Part shown: in pieces, positions 1-12,200 of the stretch | How the letters are laid out: every line of letters begins with the position of its first letter | How positions within the stretch are numbered: the first letter of the stretch is position 1 | DNA from: Nematostella vectensis | Taxonomy: Eukaryota; Cnidaria; Anthozoa; Actiniaria; Edwardsiidae | Direction: 5' to 3' | NCBI RefSeq assembly: GCF_932526225.1 | Contig: NC_064043.1 | Span: 11,265,821-11,329,820 of the forward strand | DNA length: 64,000 nucleotides | The notes under the pieces: model-generated | Database searches by the model: none | Told to the model about the DNA's origin: nothing | What the model saw: the letters and a program-made list of their open reading frames with translations, nothing else | Position numbers and translations under genes: made by a program

Positions 1-2870
1 AGTCAAGGAGAGCCCGAGCAGCTGGAATAAAGGGCGCCTGCGCTTTCAGTTTGTATCGTAAATATTTTGTAGCTTAAAAAGAAACTGCTAAATCCAAACA
101 GTTTTAAGGTATATTTTAGATGTATGCTCGAATAAATGCGTCCCCCTAATAAGTACCCCCTCTAGGAGGGAAAATATGAAAAAACAACTCACCTAAACGT
201 GTACCCTGCGAGCGTTGGTTTCCTCTTACTCTTAGGCCATTGGCGAGCGAGGAGGACTTCGATAATTACTTTGTTAGCGGCATGTTGGAAGGGGAGCTAT
301 GATAACTGACTACATTCAAAATTTTTGTTATGGTTATGGGAGGATTTTTACTACTTTCATTTTGTTAAGAGGCTTTTTTTTATTTAGAGATAAAATGGAC
401 TCTGAAGTAAGAACCTCACCGGAATGAGCGCGTCGCCTGGGGCATGAAAATTTAAAAAAGCTAATTGAGCAGACACGAAATATGGAAACTCACTTAAGTT
501 TAAGCCCTTTGCGCGTTTGCGCGCAACGGGGTATTTGCTCAGATTACGAAACGTAATTTGACCAGGTTGCACAATTTAGTTGTATCACAGGCTTACCAAC
601 CTCTCAGTCAGTCTCCAGTCAATCCCAGTAACTAGCTCGGACTAGCTTCTATAGGCATCAAGTAACGCGGAATCCCTCATACCGCTTATTCTGTATTAAA
701 TACACATCACAAAGCAATGACAGTTTATTGTGACCTCTATTCTAGGATATGAGATAATTATAGGACAATTACAGGAGGTGATCAGTCGTGAAAATATTCG
801 AGCTAGCTACTGGGGTTGAGTGGAGACTGACTGTGAGGTTGGTAAGTCTGTGGTTGTATGCGACACCTTTACAACTCGAGTGTAAACCATGACATGTCGT
901 AGGCAGGTCGTATACGACTAAATAGTGCTGTCTAAATCGGCATTAAATAATCACGGATCGCAAGTCAAGGCTCATTTCAGCCAAATTAGAGGGAGGATTT
1001 CTTGGTTCATTCCTCCAGCGTTGCTTACTATCAACTTTATTTTGTATTGCCTTCTTTATGTTTGGAGTTTATTTATTAACCTAACACGAGAGTGAAGTCC
1101 ACTGTAATCCATACCTGGATTGTACCAGACAAGGTTAGATTAAGTTTTTTTTTTTTTTGTATTTTGAATAGAAAAAGCAGAATAAAAATTGAAAAAAGAT
1201 ATTTGAAATCCAACAAATAGTGTGATACTCAGTTCTGCAGTCGATCATTGTGCAAATATTATGTCAATTTTCATCTTTCGCTCAAAGCTGTGATTTCTCC
1301 AAAAATTGAGTACCGTAAAGGATCTTATAAACGGGGGGACGTTTAACCAATGTATTAAACCCAGGTGCATTGGGTTCTAATTTCAGTATCATGTTTAATA
1401 ATGGCCTGCATAGCAAGCGTTTCTTGACATTGAGCAAGACGCTACTTCCTCACCAGTGTTTGATTTAAGTTACTGGAATTCCTATGTCGCTTATTTTTTT
1501 AGCTAAGAGGGAAGCGGGATAGGGGGGGGGGGGGGGGGGGGCGGGGTGATACAAACTTGTAAGCTAGGGGAGGGCGTTCTTTAGGTAGGGGACGTTTGTT
1601 AGATCGTTTACGTTACGAGTTCAAGCGTCCATGTTTCTTATTTAAGGGGGGACGTTAAGGGGTGAGGGCATGTTTAAGAGTGGGCTTAAATAAGCGGATA
1701 GGGTTGAAGTAATGTATCCTGGAAAATCTCATAGTAAGCCACAACAAACAAAATAGGAAGAAAAGGACTCGCTGGCCTCTATAAAAACTAGATAAAATCG
1801 ACGGCTATGGCTACCGTCGGGAAGGTGCTTGAGGGCGAGAATTTTTTTTTTCTAGGTCAAACCTGTTCGCTCTAGTTTCTCTTAATTGCGCGCATATATA
1901 TTAGAGATGTATATAGGAAATACCCAATGTAGTTATGAACACAATTTGATTCTGCATTTAGGAACGCATCACACTGCCATCTGAGCCTCGACATGTTCCT
2001 AGTATTTAAAAAAGTTCTTATAAAAAATGACTGACTATTAGTGCACAAATTAACGAACATTGATGTCTGTGGTGTAAGTTACGGAAATAAATAAATAAAT
2101 GTTCGAGCCACCCTAAATCATTTGAATAGAAATTGAAAACAAGCACACTTAGGCTAAAGGCAAGGCGAAATTCCAGAGAAAATAAAATCGAGTCAGTAAC
2201 TCAGCTGGCTGGAATGGACTGGAACATGTTATCTCAAATATCAAATGGTCCCTTGGTTACGTTGGTTGACCGGAATTGCGTGTTACGATTATCAGTTTTT
2301 ACAAGTGCGCGTGAGAATTGAACTTTCATACCTTCTCTCTTGAGTAATACTCTTTCCGCTCTTGCTTCCGACAGACGTGTAATTAAAAGTCAATATCCCA
2401 CATGGAAGTGTTCGTGACAATAGGAGGCCATTCAAGAGTAATCCCGGAAGAATTTGTGTCATTTATAGTTTGTAATTTATCAATACAAACTTCGCAAATT
2501 GACAAAAATACGATTCTCGTATCAATGTTGATAGAAACTTAGCATTTGGTTGGTATTCTATCACAATTATTATTTTTTTAACTGGGACAGTTCAGTTCAA
2601 TTTATCTAACTTGGCCAACTTTAAAAGGGTCGATTCTACAAAATTAACCTATGATTTTACAATGGGATCACTTTCCTCATATTAAAAAAAGGTTTTCGCT
2701 TGTCAAATATTGATTTCAGAATAAGAGACGGGAAGGATTGTGTGGAAATTTCTTGAGTTGTTTTTCTGATTGTCCTAGCCTATTGCAGTGGGGTAGTTTC
2801 TTTTACCCGGACAGGCGTTTCCGTGTTGTCAGTGGTCATGTAGACGTGTTATTAGGACATAGTGTGTTTT
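1..2870. other. Non-coding stretch, no gene seen
   Basis: I see no convincing exon here. The short ORFs have no recognisable domain and no coherent splice context. The stretch holds a foldback repeat around 589-850, a G-tract at about 1524-1541, and A/T-rich sequence. Short pieces near 129-160, 1318-1345 and 1560-1640 resemble the ends of the small palindromic repeat found complete at 26219-26335. Confidence 0.5.
589..850. repeat. Foldback (inverted) repeat
   Basis: The left arm at about 589-639 and the right arm at about 799-850 are imperfect reverse complements over some 50 bases, for example GGCTTACCAACCTCTCAGTC against GACTGTGAGGTTGGTAAGTC. The loop is about 160 bp with no ORF of note. 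This is the shape of a small non-autonomous DNA transposon (MITE), but I cannot define its ends or a target-site duplication. Confidence 0.6.
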
Positions 2871-2877
2871 AACAACC

Positions 2878-2960
2878 TATAAAAACAGCTCGACGCGCTA
2901 GACGAGACACTAAGACAGACGAGTCGCTGATTCTCAAATCACCAGCCTGACATAAACAAG
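2878..2960 (+). promoter_or_regulatory. TATA box and non-coding leader exon of the Cys-rich peptide gene
   Basis: TATAAAAA occupies 2878-2885. About 25-30 bases later an A/G-rich stretch near 2908-2915 could hold the transcription start. The leader runs to 2960, where AACAAG is followed by a strong splice donor, GTAAGATG, at 2961. The next good acceptor on this strand is TTTTTCTTTCAG at 4651-4662, directly before the ATG of the peptide gene. Joining them as a non-coding exon 1 is an inference from splice signals and spacing. Confidence 0.6.
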
Positions 2961-4045
2961 GTAAGATGTGAATAACCGTACTCGTACAAGAAGAAATTGT
3001 AGAGGAAAATAGGCATTCAAGGCCTTAATTTGTATCTTTTATTCATTAAATTTGGTAATAACAGAAATATCATATTACAACCCATTAGTTTGAAAAGAAA
3101 ATGACTATTATCTTATTAACTTTATTGATCATTCTTTTTTAATTAGCAAAGTAGTGAAAATGGCTTCGACGCGCTGAAGTATCAAGTACTTCCCCAAAAT
3201 AGAGAAATAAGAAAATCAAAACCAAACCAAAATAGAAAATCCAGGGATACAATATTTTATTATTTTATTTTTATTTTTGTCACAATTTATCTCTTATTGC
3301 AATGAATTGTTAATGTCCTCCGGTTCAATCATTATTGCCTTGCTCACATGTTTTTCCATGTCCTGTTGTCTGACAGTCAACACCCTCTCAAGGCCATTAC
3401 AGATATGCGCTCATGTGTTCTCTTTCTGTTTTTTTTTTTATTAACCTTCAGTTTGAACTTTACGATTCATTCAACAATTATTTCAGCAGCAACTAGATTG
3501 TTTAAAAAAGAGGAAAACACTATTACATTGAGTGGCATCACTTTTGCATAACTGATTTGTATAATTCCACGGAGGTTTTGGGACTGTATTTGTTTTTCTT
3601 CAATTCATCTTATGTAGTTATAAAGAGGAATAAAATAATACAGGCTTATTTAAATTTAAGTACTGTTAGTCTTTCATAATTTCTGTCGATTGCTTTTTAT
3701 AGAGAGACTAAATAAAACCTCGTTAGCGAAGATACAGTTTAGTGTACTCGTATACTTTCTACAAGTACGCGATTACTCCCGACGGGGTGGTACAAAGTGG
3801 AATCATATAGTTTCCTACTATGGTGGAGTGAAACCAGAAAGATACGCCTTCGTTATTGTTTTCATTCGATATTAGGAGACAAATCGTGCAAAAAAAAAAA
3901 AAAAAAACTAAAAACAAGACTTCGTGCGTTACTAAAACAGATTCAATCGAACAAATCCTAATCGTATCCTCAAATCAGTCTTTCAAAGCGGATGCCTTCT
4001 CACTCATTATCATACTTCTAGGATGACAAAATAGCGGTTGTTGAC

Positions 4046-4165
4046 AGGCGCGTACATAGGGTGCGCGCGCATCCCCCCTTGGCGACCAAAAAGTGGGTCA
4101 TTTCTTATTAAGGAATCTTCAAATACTATGCTTTTTCCATGTGATACCTATGACTACGCACCTGA
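4046..4165. repeat. Dispersed repeat, copy A
   Basis: The stretch GCGCGTACATAGGGTGCGCG, then AAGTGGGTCATTTCTTATTA and ACTATGCTTTTTCCATGTGA, recurs at 14146-14276 and 59859-60018. It lies in the intron of the Cys-rich peptide gene. The small ORF over it is part of the repeat and is not a gene. Confidence 0.6.
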
Positions 4166-4662
4166 TACCGACGCTTTTACAATGTGCCTCGCTAAAATTG
4201 AGATCAACGAAAAATACGACTTGCTCGTGATGAAAATACCATACAAAACGCCGTCTAGGTAGAAGTCAATCGAATATGAAGTCGTATCTCATCCTAGCAA
4301 TCTTGGTATTCATTAAAAAAAAAAAAAACTTTTTACAGGAACGACCAATGACGTGGCTCAGATAGCAAAAAAAACTGTTTTTTTATTTTGATGCGTTCTG
4401 AAATATAGAATTAAATTGTATTTATAATAACAACCTTGATATTATAGCTATTGATCATTTGTGTAATTCCTTTCCTAATAACTCGTAAAGAACTTTCTCA
4501 GCCTCTCAGCTCCGAAATTAAGAACGACCAGCCCTCAACTAAAAATTCTTATAAAAAATAGTTTAATATCAGTGGCATTCACAGGATAGAGTACAGAATC
4601 TTAAAATCTCACGGGCTTCGGCTTCCGGTGTTTGGTCACTATTTAGTGTCTTTTTCTTTCAG

Positions 4663-4869
4663 ATGAAGTTCTCAGTTTTCCTCTGTCTCGTTGGACTGGC
4701 CCTCGTGGTCCACGAGGCCCGTGAGGCTCAAGCCAAGCCTTCCTATCAAGGATGTATGGAGGGTTGCGAAGAGCTCTACTACATGTGCCGTCAGTTCTGC
4801 CACGGTCACCAGTGCCGTGGGTGCACTTTATTCGCCTCGCACTGTCGTCAAAATTGTAACACGAAGTAG
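4663..4869 (+). CDS. Secreted 8-cysteine peptide (toxin-like or antimicrobial-like)
   Basis: This gene encodes a 68-residue precursor. Residues 1 to about 24 form a signal peptide (basic N-terminus, hydrophobic core, Ala-x-Ala-like end at EAQA). The mature part of about 44 residues has eight cysteines at 31, 35, 42, 46, 51, 54, 61 and 65, spaced C-x3-C-x6-C-x3-C-x4-C-x2-C-x6-C-x3-C. Paired C-x3-C blocks are the signature of helical-hairpin peptides, a fold used by some toxins and some defence peptides. The spacing is not that of ShK peptides or defensins as I know them. The coding part is one exon that starts right after the acceptor at 4661-4662, and the stop is followed by AATAAA at 5025-5030. 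There is no obvious propeptide. I do not recognise a named family, so venom, defence or another secreted role all remain possible. The ORF on the opposite strand at 4643-4873 is a shadow. Confidence 0.8.
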   Translation: MKFSVFLCLVGLALVVHEAREAQAKPSYQGCMEGCEELYYMCRQFCHGHQCRGCTLFASHCRQNCNTK

Positions 4870-5024
4870 ACACGATGCAAGCCCGAACATTACACGAAGA
4901 TTACGTCATATACGGGACCTTTGCCATATATTTTCTCAGATGTACCTCGCTCCGTTAGATATGTCCTAGGTGTATGTTATGATATCCTGTTACTAGTATA
5001 GCTGCACGTTAGTAATGTGATATA

Positions 5025-5030
5025 AATAAA
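5025..5030 (+). terminator. Poly(A) signal of the Cys-rich peptide gene
   Basis: An AATAAA hexamer lies about 155 bases after the stop codon of the peptide gene, within a T/G-rich context typical of a cleavage site. The next gene on the other strand ends at 5552, so the two genes converge here. Confidence 0.6.
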
Positions 5031-5551
5031 GTTGGCAGTGAAGCTATTTATGCTTTGTATAGTTTGCTTTATTTTAAAGCTTTATTAGTTTGCTTTATTT
5101 TAAGTTGTCGATTCTTTTTAGAAAAATGAGACAGCGTTTTCTTTTCGCTATTTACAGTTAATGTTACATTTTGGTTCCACAACCTAGCTTGCAAGAACCA
5201 ATTGAGGCGTCAAAGTTAGCCTGACTTATTAAACGCGCCGAGTTAGCTTTACTTTATGGCGCGTTATTACACAGTATCATGAATTAAGCTACTTTCAGGA
5301 AGGTATAATCAGCGTCCATCCCTTATCTCCCAATAATTCCTCAGAAAGAATTATCGGGTTTCCTTAGCTGGCAAAAGTTGTGACGTCAAAAGGATAATCT
5401 CCTCGTCCCAGATCCCACGCCTCCTGATAGTTCATGTACAAGCACAGGAAATCAAGTAAAAACGCCAGAAAATAGATTGGAATAAAATGATAAAAGCACT
5501 GAAACGTACTATTGTCCCGCAAACCTGCGGATAACTGTTTTTTTTTTTATA

Positions 5552-6231
5552 TCACTTTGAGCAATACTTCTCGATTCTTTGCACTAATTCTTGGAATTTC
5601 TGAGAAGGAATGTTCTCGGAACACTGGGTCATATCAATATATAACAGCTTAGCAAACACGGGTCCCAGCTGACCCGCGGGTGGCCACGGGATCTCCTCGA
5701 ACAGAAGCGGGATTATCGGCTTCTTCAGTAGACCACCCAGTGTCGCCTCGCATTGACAGTTCTCAGAGGCACAGTAGCGCGACGTCACGCAACACAGCAT
5801 TACCTTTAAGGAAATGCACAATAACTGATTAGCAACGCCCTAGGCATGGCGTGACTTCACAGCCAGGTCACGCAAGCGATCGATCCACATAAGTCAGCCT
5901 GGTGTCGAACAGAAAGAAGTAAGATTTGGCACACAAGGTGAGGGTAACAGAGTCGCAAGAGTCAGACACGTGCGTCACGGAAAAGTAAGCGTGGCATGAT
6001 CACGTGACAGCCTTACCTTGGCGCCTCTGACGCCGGCGTCTATGGAGGCGTAGAGAAAGTCCCCGCCTCCCATCTGCCCCACGTCCATCCAGCACTCGAT
6101 ACCAGCCTCCCGCAGCTGGCGACCCAGCTCTAGCGCAGTTTTCTGCATGTCCCACTGGTACGAGAGAAATACCGGGGGACTGGAACTAGGACTAGCCACG
6201 GGGATTGGTGCCTTTGCTGAATCGGTCGAGT
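5552..6231 (-). other. Exons for the C-terminal TIR domain
   Basis: Two exons (6231-6017 and 5803-5552) encode a TIR domain of the TIR_2 type. Visible parts are VFLSYQWDMQKTALELGRQL, AGIECWMDVGQMGGGD, GAKVMLCCVTSRYC, then a glutamate in CQCEATLGG and PIIPLLFEEIPWPPAGQLGP. The glutamate sits where NAD-cleaving TIR domains such as SARM1 have their catalytic residue. The protein ends with a helix and a TGA stop. Confidence 0.8.
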
Positions 6232-9200
6232 CTTTGAATGATAAGGTACATTCCCATGAGTAAACAGGATTTATGCACGGAATATAAAAGCTTGTCTGCC
6301 ACACCATTGTTGTTTTCAAATAACATTCCACTTATAAGGCACATAATGTGCTAAAATCTCGAAATAACCATCTAAAAAACGAATTAAATCGAAAATGTCG
6401 CATTGGTTTTCCCAAATCAGCCAATGAAAATAGTGCTTTTTCACACTTTGCTAGAATGACGAAACGGCGGATGACAGAAGACCGCACCAATTTCTTTTTT
6501 CGGTTTAAACTACTGCCACAAACACGCAAAGAAAAAGTATTCTTGTTTTCATTATGGTGGCATTTGAAGACATTTCGCTGTAATTTACACTGCGTTTCGG
6601 CGCCCAAACTGTCTTTTTCTAAATTCTAAAAGTCGCTATTCAAACGCTGTTCTGTGTCTAATGCAAGTGTTAATGGGACTGAAAAAAGTCGACTTGGTTT
6701 ATTTGCATTGGAACAGCCCATAGAACGGCGTCTGCCCAAGGGTTAGTCAAAACTCAGAAACGAATAATTTTACACAACAGCCCGTCGTACCTTGCGCGCA
6801 TGCCTCAGCCCCCTGAAGTGCGTCACCGCAGTGCTTCCTCCCCAGGTCTCCGCGTCCAACCTTGACCAGTGCTCTTCCCAGATTATCGAGTGTAGCCGCT
6901 GACGCATTGATCTCATGCCAGCGGCGCAGCACCAGGAAGGATTGCTCGTACAGTTGCTTCTCATCAGCTTCGATTTGGTCCAATTCGGCGTTGTCCAATA
7001 GGAGCGCTCGTCCCAGGGCTTTCCATGCGGGGCCTATCTCACGGGCCAGGAGCATAAAGGTGTCTCGTGACACGATGCTCGACCCAGACTTAGGGAGCGG
7101 CTCTGAAGACGTCTGAAAACAAACAAAAAAAATGATGCAAATCTTCAGATGTTTTTTAACTACCAGGCCGTTTCCACACGTTCAAATAAGGTTGCACTGG
7201 ATAATCCATACTTGAGGTCGTAACCCGCGTCGTTGCCGTATGGGTATCAAATAAAAGAGCAAATAAATGCAATTAAAACAAACCCAGATATCATAGTGCG
7301 ACGCACGCTACCGTGGCCATCAAGACAAAGTTTACCATGTGACGCGCGCTACGATGACCACGAATACAAAGTTTACCATGCGACGCACGCTACCGTGGCC
7401 ACCAATACAAAGTTTACCATGCGAAGCGCACTACCGTGGCCACCAAGACAAAGCTAACCATGTGACGCGCGCTACCTTGACCAGCAATACAAAGTTAACC
7501 ATACGACGTGCGCTACCGAGACCAACATTACAATGTTAACCATACGACGTGCGCTACCATGACCAGCAATATAAAGTTAACCATGCGACGCGCACTAACG
7601 TGGCCACCAATACAAAGTTAACCATGTGACGCGCGCTACGATGACCACGAATACAAAGTTTACCATGCGACGCACGCTACCGTGGCCACCAATACAAAGT
7701 TTACCATGCGAAGCGCACTACCGTGGCCACCAAGACAAAGCTAACCATGTGACGCGCGCTACCTTGACCAGCAATACAAAGTTAACCATACGACGTGCGC
7801 TACCGAGACCAACATTACAATGTTAACCATACGACGTGCGCTACCATGACCAGCAATATAAAGTTAACCATGCGACGCGCACTAACGTGGCCACCAATAC
7901 AAAGTTAACCATGTGACGCGCGCTACGATGACCACGAATACAAAGTTTACCATGCGACGCACGCTACCGTGGCCACCAATACAAAGTTTACCATGCGAAG
8001 CGCACTACCGTGGCCACCAAGACAAAGCTAACCATGTGACGCGCGCTACCTTGACCAGCAATACAAAGTTAACCATACGACGTGCGCTACCGAGACCAAC
8101 ATTACAATGTTAACCATACGACGTGCGCTACCATGACCAGCAATATAAAGTTAACCATGCGACGCGCACTAACGTGGCCACCAATACAAAGTTAACCATG
8201 CGACGCGGATTACCGTGGCCACCAAGACAAAGCTAACCATGCGACGCGCAATACCGTGACCACCAATACAAAGTTAACCATGCGACGCACGCTACCGTGG
8301 CCACCAATACAAAGTTAACCATGCGACGCGCCTTACCGTGGCCACACAGCTAACCATGCGACGCGCGCTACCTTGACCAGCAATGCAATGAATACATGAA
8401 CTTCTTGACTCACTACCTCGATTTGGTACCAATCCTCCAGGCCGTGTGCTTTGGGCCGCGAACCCTTGCCGTAACTCTTTTTACAAATCAAAACTCGGCC
8501 GGAATTTATCGGCAGCAAATGAATACAGTCGTCGTCTGCACACGAAGCGACTCGATGCTTCTGACAAGGCTTGGGGCCCGCGATGCATGATGGGCACATC
8601 ACGCAAAACTGGTAACGCATGTTTCGGAGCCAAGGGCATTCAAGTGACATGTCTTGTAAGGTTTGCTCAATAAAGGCCCGGATGACTGGCGCGGGGGAGC
8701 GTGACACAGGAGAGCGTGACACAGTAGCTGCTTCCTCGTCATCGCAGTCTGTTGCTATTGACTGTAACACAATCTTGATGTAGCTTTTTCGGCAAACAAT
8801 TATCAATTCGTAGTCTGCTTCAGCACCAATAATAAACCTGGAGACGTTTCTATATAAGTTTGGTTCATTTTTACACTCTCCGCTAGAAATCCAAGAGATG
8901 AATTTAGATATGAGCATCGTGTACAATCCATGTGGGACAAAACCGTCTTGGAAATGAACGTACAATGCGCATGCGTCACCAGGAGAAGGCGTCACATCAA
9001 CGATACCTTCCGGGGAGGAACTTAGCTGAGCAGGGACGAAATAGCGCTTACTGTCCGAGCCCCCGATGATGTTAAACCTGGCGATGAGGCCGTAATGCTC
9101 CATCATGGCCAAGATGTCCTCCTGGGAGTGACCGCTGGCCACTACCTCGCTGAACACGTGCTCGGCTAACGCCATATGCAAAATTCCATTTTCCTCCAGC

Positions 9201-12200
9201 TCGGCCCAGTACTCCGCAAACAAGGCGTTCTAAGTAAAAAAAATAAAAGCATTAATGAAGACAATGTTGGAAACTTTTTTACAAGACACATACCAATGTC
9301 ACTTGAAGCCGCATTGTTACCAGTTGACTTCCGTTCGATTACGTAACAATCTTCGATGATTTTTAACGGAAAACGCGGAAAATATTTTAAATTGTAAAAG
9401 CAGTGTGTCTATTGGAAGTTTTTTTGAGGATGTGACTGATAATTTAGAGCGGATGGCCTGTTTTATTACGCGGATTCTAATAGATTGCTTTGTCTTCTGT
9501 CGGTTGAGGTTTCCGTCGAACCTCCGGAGGTAAACTGGTGACAATGCGGCTTAAAGCTGTTTAGGTTCCGATGGCGCTCCTTTAAGGGATGGAAAGCCTA
9601 TATTATGCCCATATTTACCGCTGACACCGCTTACCTGCTCATCAAAAGGCCTGATGGTAATCAGACGTCTAAACAGATCTATTAGCCACTGAGCTTGCAG
9701 TACCACCGTCCCACCATGCATTACGATGACCCCAAGGTCATGGTAGAAATTCAACATGGCGGATATCTCTCGACTGTCGTCGATGAAGCAAACTTCGTTG
9801 ACAATTCTCTCAAGGTCTGTCAGGGCGAGATGGTAGGTTTTCCCCTGCACTAGAGTCTCCACTACCTGTAAAGTAAACAAACACTTAAACTGACTGAAAT
9901 ATGAGGGTCGTACCAACTCGAAAACCACCTTCCATTGTAATTTGAGAACACAGTACATAGTGTTCCTAAAGAGCGAAATGATGCTAGCTTAACATAATAG
10001 GATTAAAAAAGTGAATTAGCAATTTAAAATGGCTGGAATTAAAACCAGCGTCTAAGCTATCCCTAAGCAGGTATAAATTATGTGATATCCTAGAATTATA
10101 AACGCAAAAATAATCCATTCTGAGTGGTAAAAGCTTGTATAACCAAGACAAACCTTCTCGAAGTTGAACCAGCGCACAGGTACATCTTCTCCCATATAAG
10201 GTTCCGTCCTAAGCACTTCACCGATGGTCTTTTGCAGGAGCTGAACTCCCTTATCTCCTGATGAGAGAGTGTTGTTCACGACAACAAACGGCTTAACCAC
10301 GTGCTGCTGATAGCTTTTCCCTTGAAGACTTTTTTTAATGTGCATCTCCATCTTCTTGGGATCCTCGAAGGCCATGTCCTCGTGGGTTCCAACTATGATA
10401 ACTGGTGGCCGCAAATACGGAAGCTTCTGGTCCGTTTTGCCTTCATCCTTTACAACATCGCTATCTCCATCCTCGTCTCCTCGTTGAATGCTATGGATGG
10501 AAACTAACCATGATAAGATACCTTCCAGATTAGTCTGTCGGTCAGGGTTTTCCAGCAAGACGTCATAAACTCCCTGGCGCACGCAAGGCTCTGCTTCAGC
10601 GTTTAAGTCTTTCTTCAGGTTATACACTAGAAGGTACACTGCCCTGGGTGACAGGAAGACAGGATGAGAGGCGTAGTACAGATGTTGCCCAGCAAAGTCC
10701 CAGATACTGACTACTGTCTCCCGACTTGCTGGATATTCCTGGTTAATATCCACGTTCTGAAGGTACTGGATTACCAAGTTTGTCACGTCCTCTGGAATCG
10801 CGTCTTGGATTTTGATTTGCAAGTTGTCTAGGGATACTTCGGGTTCTTCAGCGGATAATTCTTTAGAAGCGGAGGCCTCGCAAGAAAAAGTAGTTTCGTT
10901 TTGTTCTTCGGCAACGTCGTTGGGTAACGGAGGTGTATCCGATCTTGATCTAGAATCATCCTATAAGAAAACAAAAGTCTATGTCAGCGAAAACTACAAA
11001 AAAAAAAAAAAAAAAAAAAAAAACAGGCAACAGAGTTTGAACAAAATAAATTAATAAACAATAAGTCGGAATAGAGTAAATGTGTCATCTGCCAGTATTT
11101 GTAACATCGATTCCTCAGCATTCCTCAGCTTAGATTTATCACAGTAGAGGAAAAGCTAGACAGCTGATAAGTGTCCGCGCCCGACCCAGAGGACATACTT
11201 GTACCACTGCAAAACTGGTGAATTGAGTGAATCCTGCAATACCGGAATACCTTAATGGTGACAAATATATTATGAAAAGTAATTTATATTATTAGGATAC
11301 TTTAGAATGTAACGACACTTTACCTGATTCAACTTGGTTTGTTCATCGTGACTGGAATGCTCGTGGTCTGGGAGGGATTGTTGTGATTGGTGTAGCTCAT
11401 CATGCTGCTGTTTCTCTTCTGGCTCCTTTCTTGTTAACTCATCCACCATTATGCGTGCGATGTCATCAGCAAATTCTGAGGCTAACGCCTTTCTACTAGT
11501 TGGACGCCAGTTTTTCACTTGGTCTATATCCACCTCAAATGTAGATGGATCCACCTCGATTCCCTCGGTGCTCACTTCACGAGGGTCAAATGGAAGTCCG
11601 AGCAGAGACTTTTTCAGACTCGTCTTTCCCGCGCGATCTTGACCAATCAGCATGATGCGCCCGCGATACACCTGGACCTTGCCTTCAAGCAGCGCCTTTC
11701 GGTACGCATGCTCCGCCTCAGGCCCTCGCGCAGTGATTTCAACCGGGACTAGATATTATAAGCATGTGTAGATAAGTAGTTAAAATAATGCAATGGCTAT
11801 TTCCATCGTTCATTATTCAATGATGCATCTCTCACCCTGTCCAGAAAGTTCCTCAGACGGTGGACGCTCATCGCCGTCTGCCACTGGAACAGATTGCTGG
11901 CTCAACTCAGAAGTTGGCCCTACTGATCCAGCAAAAAATGGGCGTTACTTCACTTTTATCAAAATTATACCTAAAAGCGTGCTATATCAAAAGAAAATTT
12001 ACTGTACTGTAAATATGCGGTGTAAATGTTTGGTCCTACATATGTAAGAAATGTTCACAAGTCGGTTTTATTTCTTTACTATTACTAGAATGTGCAGTGA
12101 CTTCTTATAACAGTAGACAGTAAGAGCATACCTTCAGGGTTTAGTATGGTTGCCATGGAACTATCAAAAAGCCCCAGCTGGCCGTCTTCTTTTTCGCCAA

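Noticed and set aside
4643-4873. 76-residue ORF opposite the Cys-rich peptide gene
   Set aside because: Shadow on the other strand; the plus strand has signal peptide, cysteine pattern, acceptor and poly(A) signal.
7233-8113. Series of plus-strand ORFs of 66-74 residues with identical sequences
   Set aside because: They are the translation of the 41-bp minisatellite, which happens to lack stops in that frame; there is no start context, domain or splice support.
7300-8393. Regularly spaced repeats that might suggest a CRISPR array
   Set aside because: The spacing is continuous tandem repetition without unique spacers, in an animal-type intron.
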